Assembly: GCF_900115155.1 (NCBI RefSeq)
Contig: NZ_FOVM01000006.1
Location: 62,001 to 126,000, forward strand
Direction of reading: 5' to 3'
DNA length: 64,000 bases
Source of the DNA: Mycetocola miduiensis
GTDB taxonomy: Bacteria > Actinomycetota > Actinomycetes > Actinomycetales > Microbacteriaceae
Below, in pieces: positions 8,390 to 16,906 of this stretch (positions are counted from its first letter, which is position 1; each line of letters starts with the position of its first letter). Under the pieces are notes generated by a model. That model had not been told where the DNA came from, did not search any database, and was given only the letters and a program-made list of their open reading frames with translations. Position numbers and translations under genes: made by a program.

Positions 8390-9400
8390 TCAGCTGGCCC
8401 ACTCGAGCAGGCGCTCGAGCTGCCAGGTGGTCACGATGCGCTCCGCCGGGATGCCGGCCGCCTCGGCGCGGGCGGCGCCCAGGTCGAGGAGGCCGAGTTG
8501 GCCCGGAGCGTGAGCGTCGCTGTCGATGCTGAATAGGCATCCGGCGTCGAGTGCGACCTGGATGAGATCGTCGGGCGGGTCCTGTCGTTCGGGCCGCGAG
8601 TTGATCTCCACGGCGACGTCGTTCTCGGCGCATGCCGCGAAGACGGTGGCCGCGTCGAAGGTCGACTGCGGGCGGGTGCCCCGGCTGCCCTGGATCAGCC
8701 GCCCGGTGCAGTGGCCGAGGACGTTGGATCGTGGATGCCTGATCGCTGCGAGCATCCGTTCGGTCATTGCGTTGGAATCCATCCGTAGCTTGGAGTGCAC
8801 GCTCGCGACGACGAGGTCGAGCCGGCCGAGCACCTCGTCGGACTGGTCGAGTTCTCCGTCGATGAGGATGTCGACCTCGATGCCGGCGAGCATCCGGAAG
8901 TCGTCGAACTGGGCGTTGAGCTCGTCGAGTTCGACCAGCTGCTTCTCGAGGCGTTCGGTGCTGAGCCCGTTCGCGATCGTGAGCGACGGCGAGTGGTCGC
9001 TGGCGACGAGGTAGTCGTGGCCGATGCGCTGGGCGGTGCGCGCCATCGATGCGAGGTCGGTCGTGCCGTCGGACCAGGTGCTGTGACTGTGCAGGTCGCC
9101 TTTGAGTTTCGCCCGCAGCGAGGTACCGGCATCCGTGACCGGGCCGCCGATCTTCTCGCGCAGGTCGGCGAGATAACCGGGAACGTCACCATCGACGGCC
9201 TGTTCGATCACGGTGTACGTGGTAGAGCCGATGCCTTTCGTGCGTTTCAGGCTTCCGTCGGCGACCCGCGTGGCGATTTCGTCGTCGCTGAGCGGCGCGA
9301 TCGCAACGATCGCTGAACGGAAAGCCTTCGTTTTGAACGGCGAGGCGAGGTCGCGCTCCAGGAGGAAGGCGATCTCGTCGAGGGCTTCGGTCGGCCTCAT
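8390..9400 (-). CDS. PHP-domain phosphoesterase, PolX-like without polymerase core
   Basis: A 336-residue protein. Residues 1-90 form a helix-hairpin-helix-like module (LKRTKGIGSTTYTVIEQAV) as in family-X DNA polymerases, and residues about 100-330 form a PHP domain with metal-binding motifs GDLHSHSTWSDG, ASDHS and SIDSDAH. The nucleotidyltransferase core of true PolX is absent. Such proteins are predicted metal-dependent phosphoesterases or nucleases, possibly in DNA repair. It is transcribed alone. Confidence 0.85.
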   Translation of the reverse strand: MRPTEALDEIAFLLERDLASPFKTKAFRSAIVAIAPLSDDEIATRVADGSLKRTKGIGSTTYTVIEQAVDGDVPGYLADLREKIGGPVTDAGTSLRAKLKGDLHSHSTWSDGTTDLASMARTAQRIGHDYLVASDHSPSLTIANGLSTERLEKQLVELDELNAQFDDFRMLAGIEVDILIDGELDQSDEVLGRLDLVVASVHSKLRMDSNAMTERMLAAIRHPRSNVLGHCTGRLIQGSRGTRPQSTFDAATVFAACAENDVAVEINSRPERQDPPDDLIQVALDAGCLFSIDSDAHAPGQLGLLDLGAARAEAAGIPAERIVTTWQLERLLEWAS

Positions 9401-9501
9401 TGCATCTCCGCTCGGTCAGCCGGACAGGTCGGGGTCGTCAGGTTCCCAGCATGGCACCGACGCGGATCGCGGGCGAGCGGTTGCGGCGCGGCATCCGCTC
9501 G

Positions 9502-9615
9502 TCAGCGCGCCTCGAGGATCTGTTTGATGTTCGCGAGGTCCTTGTGGTTCGCGGCATACGCGGCGACGACCGCCTGCGGCCGGCGGACCACGACGGCCGT
9601 TTCGACGTCGATCAT
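9502..9615 (-). CDS. 37-residue small ORF with strong ribosome site; resembles an SRPBCC N-terminus
   Basis: ATG complementary to 9613-9615 is preceded by AAGGAG at ideal distance, only 18 bases after the lipoprotein gene stop. The peptide begins MIDVETAVVVRRPQAVVAAYAAN, like the first strand and helix of SRPBCC/polyketide-cyclase proteins, then ends early with KQILEAR. Either it is a remnant of a larger SRPBCC gene or a genuine small protein. The good ribosome site argues that it is translated. Confidence 0.4.
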   Translation of the reverse strand: MIDVETAVVVRRPQAVVAAYAANHKDLANIKQILEAR

Positions 9616-9633
9616 GGGAACTCCTTGCTGCGG

Positions 9634-11346
9634 CTACTGGTAGGTAACCAGGTCGGGGGCGGGCGAGACGGCAGTCATCGTCTGCTCGGGTGTCAGCATC
9701 GGGAGGTCTTCGTCGTAGAAGTTCTTCCACCCCCAGTAAACGTCGGTCGGGGCGTCGCGGTGCAGGTTCGCCCAGGTCGCCTGTTTGTCGCTCTGGCCGC
9801 CCTGCCCGTCGGCGTGAATGAGTACCGCGACTTCGGGCCGCGAGCGGTCAAGAGACGCGCGGTCAGAGATCATGGCCGTCCGGAACTGGTGCAGCACGAG
9901 CATCTTCTGCGGCAGGGACTTCTCGTTGGTCAGGTCGGCGAGCCAGCTGGTCACGGTGTTGATCTCGGCGGCGCTGACGGAGCCGATCTGTCGCAGTGGA
10001 ACCTGGTCGGGTCCGAGCCGCCATTCCGGGTCGAGGGCGAGGCCGACATTCGGCAGTTCGAGCAGCGGCTGGTACATCTTCGCCTGGGTGAGGAAGTCGG
10101 TACGGCCCGGCTGCAGGTCGAGGACGACATACAGTCCCGCTGCGGCTGCGGCATCCACGAAGGGCCGGAGGCTGTCGACCGGCAGCTCGTTGGAGTAGTT
10201 GCCGTCCGCGCCCGCGCCAGCGGCGGCGACGGTCGCGATGATCTCGAACATGGGCACGACGGTTTTGTCGGTGAGGGCCTCGTAGGGAGCCGCGAGGTCC
10301 CTGGCGCGCTGGACCGAAGCTTCAGCGCCCTGTTCGCCGAGGACGCCGAGGACGCCCGTGCTCGGCGTGCCGTACAGGGCCACGAACTGGTGTTGCGGGA
10401 ACAGGACCTGCCCGCCGCCCGGCAGCTGTGTGCCGCTTCGGGCCGTACGGATCTTCCAGTCCAGGGCCGGTTGGCCGGCGAACTCGGCGCCGATCGCCAA
10501 GGTTTTGGTTGTCTTCGACGCGTGCAGCGCCTCGATGACGGATGCCTGCGCTTGCGGGTTCGGGGACTCGGCGGGAAGCAGATGCACCGGAATGCCCGCT
10601 GCCCGCGCTGTCGCAATCGAGGCGAGCTGGGCGGCGCCGTCGACCGCGAGTGCGACCGTGTCTTCGAGCGGCGCGGCGCGTTTCGGGTGGGGGATGCTCG
10701 TCGACGGGCCGGTGCTGGCGTGGCTGTCGCCGGATTGGTCTGGCTTGGGTGCTTCGTGGGCGGCGATGATGGTCGCGAAACCGGCCGGGTCATCCGTGGC
10801 GGGTTTTGCGAGTTTGAGACCGGTCGCCTCGGAAATGTCCGCAGCTTTCGCCGGCACTTGTTCGACGGTGATCTCATCGTCGTGCACCGGTTCGACGTTG
10901 CCGATAACGAGTGCCGTGGTGGTGCCCAGTCGCTCCAGTTCGGCATCCAGCCCGGAGGCTGCGCTGTCCTCGGTCGCCGCCGGGCTGCTGGATTCTTCCT
11001 CCGGCGCAGCGGTCGTCGTGCTCGTGCTCGTGGGTTTACCGGTGTCGCCGACCAGTAGCGGAACGCCGAGGCCGATCGCGGTGCGGGCCGCCAGTTCCTG
11101 AGCGTTGGCGTCGCCGGTGGGGGCGATGACGACAACGGGGGACGAGTCGAACAGTTCCCGGCTCGTCGCGACGGATGCATCCCGGTCGTCGGGTGCGTCG
11201 ATCACCGTGAGGGCGGCATCCGGACCGGATGTCTTCACCGCGCCACTCGACGGGCGATCCGGCGCGCTCGCGGTGCACGCCGTGAGCGCGAGGAGCCCCA
11301 TCAGTGCCAAGGCGGTAGGCCGCGTGAGCCGGGTCAGGGTTGGCAT
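9634..11346 (-). CDS. Large secreted lipoprotein with repeat region and C-terminal barrel-like domain
   Basis: 570 residues from the ATG complementary to 11344-11346, giving a lipoprotein signal (TRLTRPTALALMGLLALTAC) with lipobox LTAC near residue 24; a start six codons upstream is possible. A Thr/Ser-rich low-complexity stretch lies near residues 115-135. Residues about 25-330 contain repeats of the type VVVIAPTG, TALVIGNV and TLAIGAE that recall cell-wall-binding-repeat-2 folds. The last 200 residues (VVPMFEIIATV, GLYVVLDLQPG, GLALDPEW, VLIHADGQGG) read like a TIM barrel. The function is unknown; an exported cell-envelope protein is likely. Confidence 0.7.
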   Translation of the reverse strand: MPTLTRLTRPTALALMGLLALTACTASAPDRPSSGAVKTSGPDAALTVIDAPDDRDASVATSRELFDSSPVVVIAPTGDANAQELAARTAIGLGVPLLVGDTGKPTSTSTTTAAPEEESSSPAATEDSAASGLDAELERLGTTTALVIGNVEPVHDDEITVEQVPAKAADISEATGLKLAKPATDDPAGFATIIAAHEAPKPDQSGDSHASTGPSTSIPHPKRAAPLEDTVALAVDGAAQLASIATARAAGIPVHLLPAESPNPQAQASVIEALHASKTTKTLAIGAEFAGQPALDWKIRTARSGTQLPGGGQVLFPQHQFVALYGTPSTGVLGVLGEQGAEASVQRARDLAAPYEALTDKTVVPMFEIIATVAAAGAGADGNYSNELPVDSLRPFVDAAAAAGLYVVLDLQPGRTDFLTQAKMYQPLLELPNVGLALDPEWRLGPDQVPLRQIGSVSAAEINTVTSWLADLTNEKSLPQKMLVLHQFRTAMISDRASLDRSRPEVAVLIHADGQGGQSDKQATWANLHRDAPTDVYWGWKNFYDEDLPMLTPEQTMTAVSPAPDLVTYQ

Positions 11347-11397
11347 GCCCCCACGGTATGTCACCCGGAGGAGGGGCGCGACATTGACTCGCCCAAT

Positions 11398-11424
11398 TCA
11401 CTAGACAGGCTCGCTAACTAGTGA
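11398..11424. promoter_or_regulatory. Candidate PadR operator: inverted repeat TCACTAG/CTAGTGA
   Basis: Perfect 7-base arms at 11398-11404 and 11418-11424 with a 13-base spacer lie just before the padR-type GTG start at 11437. A TTGACT hexamer sits at 11384-11389. Symmetric sites ahead of PadR genes often mediate autoregulation. No clear ribosome site precedes the gene, so a leaderless or very short leader mRNA is possible. Confidence 0.5.
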
Positions 11425-11436
11425 GACTATCTACTC

Positions 11437-11781
11437 GTGACAAATTCTGCCTGGCCGGGCGACTGGATGCGAGCCGCGCTTGCCATGTGCGTCCTGCGGA
11501 CGCTCACCGACGGCCCGACGTACGGGTATGCGATCGCCGGTGCTCTGGAGGATGCGGGCTTCGGGGTCATCAAAGGGGGGACGCTGTATCCGTTGCTGGC
11601 GCGACTGGAGGCTTCGGGCTGGGTCACCACCGAATGGCGGGCTGGCGAGGGTGGTCCCGGGCGAAAGTATTTCGCGCTCACCACCACCGGCCAGCACGAG
11701 CTGGAACACCAGAGCAGCGAGTGGGACAGCTTCACGCGTACCGTGCGGAAGCATTTGAACAATATTGAGGGGAAAGCGTGA
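11437..11781 (+). CDS. PadR-family transcriptional regulator
   Basis: A 114-residue protein with the winged-helix pattern of PadR: LRTLTDGPTYGYAIAGALED, then GTLYPLLARLEASGWVTTEW and GRKYFALTTTGQHEL. It starts at GTG 11437 and its stop overlaps the next gene's GTG as GTGA. PadR genes beside HAAS-domain membrane proteins usually control that neighbour. Here the neighbour is broken, so the regulator may be orphaned. Confidence 0.9.
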   Translation: MTNSAWPGDWMRAALAMCVLRTLTDGPTYGYAIAGALEDAGFGVIKGGTLYPLLARLEASGWVTTEWRAGEGGPGRKYFALTTTGQHELEHQSSEWDSFTRTVRKHLNNIEGKA

Positions 11782-12246
11782 ACATCGGCGTGTACAAGGC
11801 GAACAGCGCGTGGCTCGAGGACCTGGCGGTTGAGTTGCGGCTCCGCGACGTCCGCGGGCGGGACATCGGGGATGCCGTGGCCAGCGCGCGTGAGTTCCTC
11901 ACCGATGCAGAGGTGTCGGCCGAAGACACCTTTGGTACGCCGGGCGTTTCTGCTCGTTGTGGTTCTGCTCTTTGCGGTCCAGATTGTTGTCTCCGTCGTC
12001 TTTGGCGGAACAGCGGTTGCATCGATCCCAGCCCTCCCGGTGGCCGGCGTCGGGGGAGCCCTTCTCCTGGGAGCAGCTCTGTGGGCCCAGGTGCGGCTAT
12101 CAGCCGACCCGATTGCGAACCCGCTGGCGGACGAGCAGACGACGACGAGGTCACGCCGGTTTCTCGATGTGCTTCCGGCCTGGATCCTTGTCGTGTTTGC
12201 GGGGGTTTTCGTCACAATCGACGTCCTGCTGCTCGGCGGCTCGTAA
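11778..12246 (+). pseudogene. HAAS-domain/membrane protein gene, internally deleted and frameshifted
   Basis: The first about 55 codons (frame of 11778, WLEDLAVELRLRDVRG, up to FGTPG near 11945) form an HAAS-like helical domain. The remaining membrane part is in another frame up to 12246 (LLLGAALWAQVRL, VLPAWILVVFAGVFVTID). Comparison with the related locus at 21905-22611 shows that both ends align but roughly 80 residues in the middle are missing and the frame is shifted. It is translationally coupled to padR by a GTGA overlap, so the intact ancestor was a PadR-HAAS pair. Confidence 0.75.
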
Positions 12247-12384
12247 CCAAAACCCACACGAGCGCGCCCCCTGGCGCGTCGATGCCGGGCAGAAGATAGA
12301 CCTGGCGCGACCGAATTCGCAAGGGCGTTGCCGTTTTTTTCCTGTCTGCAAGAGTGAAGCCACTGACGCACGGGGGGTGAAGTC

Positions 12385-12886
12385 ATGTACCGCATACGGT
12401 CTGATCTTCATGCGCCCGTTCGGCTGCTCCTCCTTTCACTCGGCCTTGCCGCTGTCTGGATGGTGATCAACTTCTTCGTCAGCACCAATTTCGCCCACGC
12501 TGACGAAGGCGATTCCCGCACGCTTCGCGGAGGTGTCGCGTCGATCGTTGGTGGTGTCCACCCCGGCCTTATCCGGACCCGGTGCCCCGGGGTCCGGCTG
12601 AAAACGGCAACACTGGGTTGCCGAGCAGCCCCGGCACGAGCGGCACATCGGCGGGTGGCCCGACAGGGCAGTCCTCCGCAGCCGATCTCTCATCGTCCTT
12701 CGCGTTGATGCTGGCGCAGAATCGACCGCCGTCCCAACCGCCGCTCCCGTCGGCTCGTCCATATCCGGGGATTATTCCATCGCAGGTGGCAGCCACGTCA
12801 CCGGTGCGGTGAGAGTCCCGGTCAGCACCGGCGGCAATGCCGTGTCAGTGGTCGGGGACTCCTCGTCATCAGACGCAGCCACCTGA
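12385..12886 (+). pseudogene. Remnant of a chaplin-like secreted surface protein
   Basis: The 5' part (frame of 12385) encodes a signal peptide, LLLLSLGLAAVWMVINFF ending in AHA, then ASIVGGV. The 3' part, in another frame from about 12700 to a TGA at 12884-12886, encodes SISGDYSIAGGSHVTG, VPVSTGGNAVSVVGDSS, the repeat seen in Microbacteriaceae chaplin-like proteins. At least one frameshift and probably a deletion separate them, and only one repeat survives. Such proteins normally coat the cell surface. Confidence 0.65.
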
Positions 12887-12930
12887 CAAGGGGTTGACCG
12901 CCCCGCGACCTCGGACCGACAGTGTGGGCC

Positions 12931-13968
12931 ATGAGTACCAGCACCGAACCGACGCAATCCGCCGAAGAGCCCGCTCGCCGCGACCCCGGCCCCCGTGCTC
13001 AACACCTCGACGCCGAATACGTTCTGCCGCTGCGCTGGCCCGAGTACCGCACCGACGACGTTCTCGAACTCACCGATTACCTCGACGAGATCGGCGCCGT
13101 CCTCGACGTGACCGTGGTCGACGGATCCCCGCCCGACATCTTCGCCGCGCACCGCGCTCTGTGGGCAGACCTCGTCCGGCACGTGAAACCCGACGGCCCG
13201 CCGACCGCCAACGGTAAGGTCGCCGGGGTGATGACCGGCATCCGCCTGGCTCGGCACCGGGCGGTGATCCTCGCCGACGACGACGTCCGCTACGACCAAC
13301 GCGGCCTCAAGCGCATGGTCACCGAACTGCAAACTTCGGACCTCGTCCGACCCCAGAACTACTTCACCGCGCTGCCCTGGCATGCGCGCTGGGACACCGC
13401 CCGGAGCCTGATCAACCGTGCCGTAGCATCCGACTATCCCGGCACGATGGGTGTCAACCGCGACCTCGTCCTCGAGTTGGGCGGTTACGACGGCGACGTG
13501 CTGTTCGAGAACCTTCAACTCATCCGCACGATCGAGGCAGCGCACGGCCGGGAACGCCGGCTCGACGATCTCTTCGTCGGGCGGATACCCCCGAGCTCGG
13601 CGCACTTCTGGCGGCAGCGGGTGCGGCAGGCCTACGACGACTTCGCCCAACCCGCCCGGCTGCTTCTCGAACTCAGCCTCCTGCCGGTGCTGTTGGGGAG
13701 CATCCGTCACCCGGCACGCCTCGCGGCTGTTGCGGCCTCCGCGATCGTGCTCGCCGAAGTCGGCCGTCGGCGAGCGGGCGGCACCGCCGTGTTCCCGGCG
13801 ACCAGTGCGCTGTGGGCGCCGGTCTGGATACTCGAACGCGCCGTCTGCGTCTGGCTTGCCGTCGGCTCACGGATGCTCGGGGGCGTGAAATACGGGAACG
13901 CACGACTACACACCGCGGCCCACTCGACTACCGCCATCCGGCAAAAGCTCTCTGCACCTCGTCAATAG
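12931..13968 (+). CDS. Family 2-type glycosyltransferase with membrane tail
   Basis: A 345-residue protein starting at ATG 12931 (a GTG three codons upstream is also possible). Residues about 35-230 are a GT-A-like domain with a LADDDVRYD motif, a DxD-type metal site near residue 110. The last 110 residues contain hydrophobic helices (LLLELSLLPVLLGSI, AAVAASAIVLAEV, WILERAVCVWLAVG). The arrangement suggests a membrane-associated transferase for a cell-envelope glycan or lipid. No other envelope genes are nearby; acceptor and donor are unknown. Confidence 0.75.
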   Translation: MSTSTEPTQSAEEPARRDPGPRAQHLDAEYVLPLRWPEYRTDDVLELTDYLDEIGAVLDVTVVDGSPPDIFAAHRALWADLVRHVKPDGPPTANGKVAGVMTGIRLARHRAVILADDDVRYDQRGLKRMVTELQTSDLVRPQNYFTALPWHARWDTARSLINRAVASDYPGTMGVNRDLVLELGGYDGDVLFENLQLIRTIEAAHGRERRLDDLFVGRIPPSSAHFWRQRVRQAYDDFAQPARLLLELSLLPVLLGSIRHPARLAAVAASAIVLAEVGRRRAGGTAVFPATSALWAPVWILERAVCVWLAVGSRMLGGVKYGNARLHTAAHSTTAIRQKLSAPRQ

Positions 13969-14038
13969 TTGCGCCCGCCCGACAGCTGGCGCCACACACC
14001 CACCGTGCAACGATGGAGGTTCGAGGTCTGGAGGCAGG

Positions 14039-15031
14039 ATGACTACCGAAACGATGCGGGCGGTCGAATACCAGGGTGCCGGGGGTCCGGAGGTCATCCG
14101 GATCGTGCAGCGTCCGCGGCCGGAACCGGGTCCAGGTGAGGTACTGATCAAGGTCGCCGCCGCGGGGCTGAACCGTGCCGACGTGCAACAGCGACGCGGT
14201 GTGTATCCGCCCCCGCCCGGCGCGTCCGACATTCCGGGCCTCGAAGTCAGCGGAACCGTCGCCGAGATCGGACCGAACGTGTCCGGGCTCGAGGTGGGAG
14301 CATCCGTCTGTGCGTTGCTCGCCGGCGGGGGGTACGCCGAATACGTGGTCGTCCCGGTGGGGCAGGTGCTGCCGGTGCGTGCGGGGGTCGAACTCGTTGA
14401 CGCGGCGGCGCTGCCTGAAGTGACCTGCACGGTTTGGTCCAACCTGTTCATGAATGTGCGGGTCACGGCAGGCGACTGGGTCCTGATCCACGGCGGCGCA
14501 GGCGGTATCGGCACCATGGCGACCCAGCTTGTTGCGGCGTTCGGTGCTCACCCGGTGGTGACCGCGGGCAGCGCGGAGAAGCTCGAATACTGCCGAGGCT
14601 TCGGGGCGGTGGCCGGGATCGACTACCGCCGGGACGACTTCGTTGAGCGGATGCGAGAGATCTCCGGCGGGCACGGCGCCGACGTCATCCTCGACGTGGT
14701 CGGCGCGGAGTACCTCGACCGCAACATCCGTTCCCTCGCGTTCGGCGGACGACTCGTCGTCATCGGGCTACAGCGCGGGTCGAAAGCCGAACTGGACCTT
14801 GGCCTGCTGATGTCACGGCGCGCGAGCGTGCTCGGAACGACCCTGCGAGCCCGGCCGGCGGAGGAGAAGGCGCAGGTCGTCGCCCAGGTCGCCGAGCACG
14901 TGTGGCCGCTGATCGAAGCGGGAGTCGTGCGCACTGCGGTCGAAGCGCGGTACCCGCTGGAGGAGGTCGCCGAGGCCCACCGGCATTTCGACTCAGGTCG
15001 GCACACAGGAAAGATCCTGCTCACCATGTGA
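14039..15031 (+). CDS. NAD(P)H-quinone oxidoreductase-like MDR protein
   Basis: A 330-residue zinc-free medium-chain dehydrogenase. It has the N-terminal GroES-like domain (EVLIKVAAAGLNRADVQQR, a quinone-reductase signature) and the nucleotide motif HGGAGGIGTMATQL near residue 150. It matches the NAD(P)H:quinone oxidoreductase/PIG3 branch, which reduces quinones or enones in the cytosol. It starts at ATG 14039 behind GGAGG and lies alone. Confidence 0.85.
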   Translation: MTTETMRAVEYQGAGGPEVIRIVQRPRPEPGPGEVLIKVAAAGLNRADVQQRRGVYPPPPGASDIPGLEVSGTVAEIGPNVSGLEVGASVCALLAGGGYAEYVVVPVGQVLPVRAGVELVDAAALPEVTCTVWSNLFMNVRVTAGDWVLIHGGAGGIGTMATQLVAAFGAHPVVTAGSAEKLEYCRGFGAVAGIDYRRDDFVERMREISGGHGADVILDVVGAEYLDRNIRSLAFGGRLVVIGLQRGSKAELDLGLLMSRRASVLGTTLRARPAEEKAQVVAQVAEHVWPLIEAGVVRTAVEARYPLEEVAEAHRHFDSGRHTGKILLTM

Positions 15032-15128
15032 TTCTTCGTTCATGTCAATGCCTTGAGTCGTGTCAGTGGCTGGGGGTTCAATTGTCCTGAGGGGATGCCA
15101 CTGGGCATCAACCAGTGGGGAGGGTGCC

Positions 15129-15368
15129 ATGAGCGCTTCGATGATATTTGCGGACTTTTCGGCGGCTGGTGGGCACGCCCCTGATCAACATTTCCACGCG
15201 GAATCCCTCGACGTTGAAGGGCTGTTGGCGCTGCTCGCCTATGAGAAGGCACATGGCAACCGCGTTGCGATCATGCAGGCGCTGACCGAGCGGCTCGCCG
15301 CCGTGCGGAGCGGTGTCGAACCGACGGGGCCGTTGGGGGCTCACCTGCCCCCGACGTTCGTTGCCTGA
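15129..15368 (+). CDS. Small conserved-looking hypothetical protein
   Basis: 79 residues from ATG 15129, behind a good GGAGGG ribosome site; the longer open frame from 15060 has no such site. No domain is recognised. A helical stretch, VEGLLALLAYEKAHGNRVAIMQ and following, takes up the middle and the tail is Pro-rich. It ends four bases before the DUF1905 gene, so the two are probably cotranscribed. Confidence 0.5.
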   Translation: MSASMIFADFSAAGGHAPDQHFHAESLDVEGLLALLAYEKAHGNRVAIMQALTERLAAVRSGVEPTGPLGAHLPPTFVA

Positions 15369-15371
15369 GTC

Positions 15372-15665
15372 GTGAAGGTCAGCTTTACTGCGCCGCTGTG
15401 GGAGTGGGACGCGAGGGCAGCATGGTATTTCGTCACCGTACCTGCTGAGCAAAGTGATGACGTCCGTGACCGTCCGCGGATGCCGCGTGGCTTCGGAGCG
15501 GTGAAGGTGCGGGCGACGGTCGGTGGTTCCACCTGGGACACCTCGGTTTTTCCCGACAGCTCGGCCGGCTCGTACATACTTCCGGTGAAGAAGGCGGTGC
15601 GCGAGGCGGAGGGGATCGGCGAGGGAGACCCGGTCGAGGTGCGGCTGCAGTTACTGGAGCTGTAG
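15372..15665 (+). CDS. DUF1905 domain protein
   Basis: A 97-residue GTG-started protein that is one DUF1905 beta-barrel domain: F.APLWEWDARAAWYFVTVP, RGFGAVKVRATVGG.TW and YILPVKKAVREAEGIGEGD. In many bacteria this domain is fused to a YdeI-type bacteriocin-protection domain, but here it stands alone. Its function is unknown. Confidence 0.8.
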   Translation: MKVSFTAPLWEWDARAAWYFVTVPAEQSDDVRDRPRMPRGFGAVKVRATVGGSTWDTSVFPDSSAGSYILPVKKAVREAEGIGEGDPVEVRLQLLEL

Positions 15666-15876
15666 CCCCCGCGCCTGCACTTTGTTGGTCGGGTCACTCG
15701 GGGAGCGAGCGTTTCGCGAGTCCTCCACTCTGCTCAACAGGACGCCGTATGCAGGAGTAACGCTCAACAGGAGCAATGGGCTCCTCTCGCAAGAACCTTC
15801 CTGTCGGGCGTGCACGGCGTCGTTGTGCGCGAGGACCCACCTACCCGCCGCCCAGCGCCGACCTCTAACATCAGGC

Positions 15877-16725
15877 ATGGAATTCACAACTGACAGGGTC
15901 GCACTCGTCACCGGTGCGTCATCGGGGATCGGCGCTGAGACGGCCCGGCACCTCGCCGGCCTCGGCTTCACCGTTTACGCCGCAGCTCGACGTGTCGACC
16001 GGATGTCTGAACTCGCGGCACGTGGCATCCGCACCGTTTCGGTGGACGTGACAGATGACGCGTCGATGGTCGCCCTCATCGACCAGATCCTCGCGGAAAC
16101 CGGTCGGATCGACGTGCTTGTGAACAATGCAGGCTATGGCTCGTATGGCGCGCTCGAGGACGTGCCGCTCGATGAGGCCCGCCGCCAGTTCGAGGTCAAC
16201 GTGTTCGGGCTCGCGCGTCTGAGCCAGCTGGTGCTTCCGCACATGCGTGCCCAGAAGGATGGCTACATCGTCAACGTGTCGTCGATGGGCGGCAAGATCT
16301 GGGAGCCGCTCGGCAGCTGGTACCACGCCACCAAGTTCGCGGTCGAAGGGCTCAGCGACAGCCTCCGGGCCGAGGTCGCACCGTTCGGCGTGAAGGTCGT
16401 CGTGATCGAGCCGGGGGTGATCCGCTCGGAGTGGTCCGGTATCTCAGCTGACACCCTCGAAGCCACGAGCGAGGGTTCTGCCTACCGCAGCCAGATCACC
16501 GCGATGGCGCGGGCGCTGCGTGGGGCGAACACGAATCGGATCGCGTCGCATCCGCGGGTGGTCGCGGTGGCGATCGGCAGGGCTGTCTCGACGGCGAAGC
16601 CGCGCACCAGGTATGCGGTCGGCGGCGGGGCGCGGCCAATCCTGTTCCTGAACCGGATCCTCACCGACCGCGGGTTCGACGGCTTCATCCGGCGCGTGTA
16701 CGGAATGCCATCGCAGGCTGAGTAG
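15877..16725 (+). CDS. Short-chain dehydrogenase/reductase
   Basis: A 282-residue classical SDR. It has the cofactor motif TGASSGIGAETA, NNAGYGSYG, the catalytic Ser-Tyr-Lys set (VSSMGG and YHATKFAVEGL) and the PGVIRSEW segment. The Arg-Arg after the first beta-alpha unit (AARRVDRM) suggests NADPH preference. The start is ATG 15877, because the upstream frame is non-coding in character. This branch is usually annotated as an oxidoreductase of unknown substrate. Confidence 0.85.
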   Translation: MEFTTDRVALVTGASSGIGAETARHLAGLGFTVYAAARRVDRMSELAARGIRTVSVDVTDDASMVALIDQILAETGRIDVLVNNAGYGSYGALEDVPLDEARRQFEVNVFGLARLSQLVLPHMRAQKDGYIVNVSSMGGKIWEPLGSWYHATKFAVEGLSDSLRAEVAPFGVKVVVIEPGVIRSEWSGISADTLEATSEGSAYRSQITAMARALRGANTNRIASHPRVVAVAIGRAVSTAKPRTRYAVGGGARPILFLNRILTDRGFDGFIRRVYGMPSQAE

Positions 16726-16787
16726 CGCCCGTCGAACGAGTTGGGGCCGCCGCTCGGGTGGGGCCGCTTATCCCACCGAACGGTTTG

Positions 16788-16852
16788 CAGGAGATCGCAC
16801 GGTTATCAGGACAGAAAAAGCAAAAATCTCCTGATATTCGTGTGATCTCCTG
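16788..16852. repeat. Nested inverted repeats between convergent genes
   Basis: Outer arms CAGGAGATCGCACG (16788-16801) and CGTGTGATCTCCTG (16839-16852) pair at 13 of 14 positions. Inner arms TATCAGGA (16804-16811) and TCCTGATA (16829-16836) pair perfectly around an A-rich 17-base loop. The structure lies in the 181-base gap between the SDR and PIG-L genes. It could be a bidirectional terminator or a small mobile repeat. Confidence 0.6.
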
Positions 16853-16906
16853 ATCTGCGTGCGACGAGTGCGCAGCAGGGGTGTGGCATCCGCCGCAGAG
16901 ACGGGG

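Noticed and set aside
9400-11058. 552-codon frame on the plus strand
   Set aside because: Antisense to the lipoprotein gene; it has no recognisable motifs.
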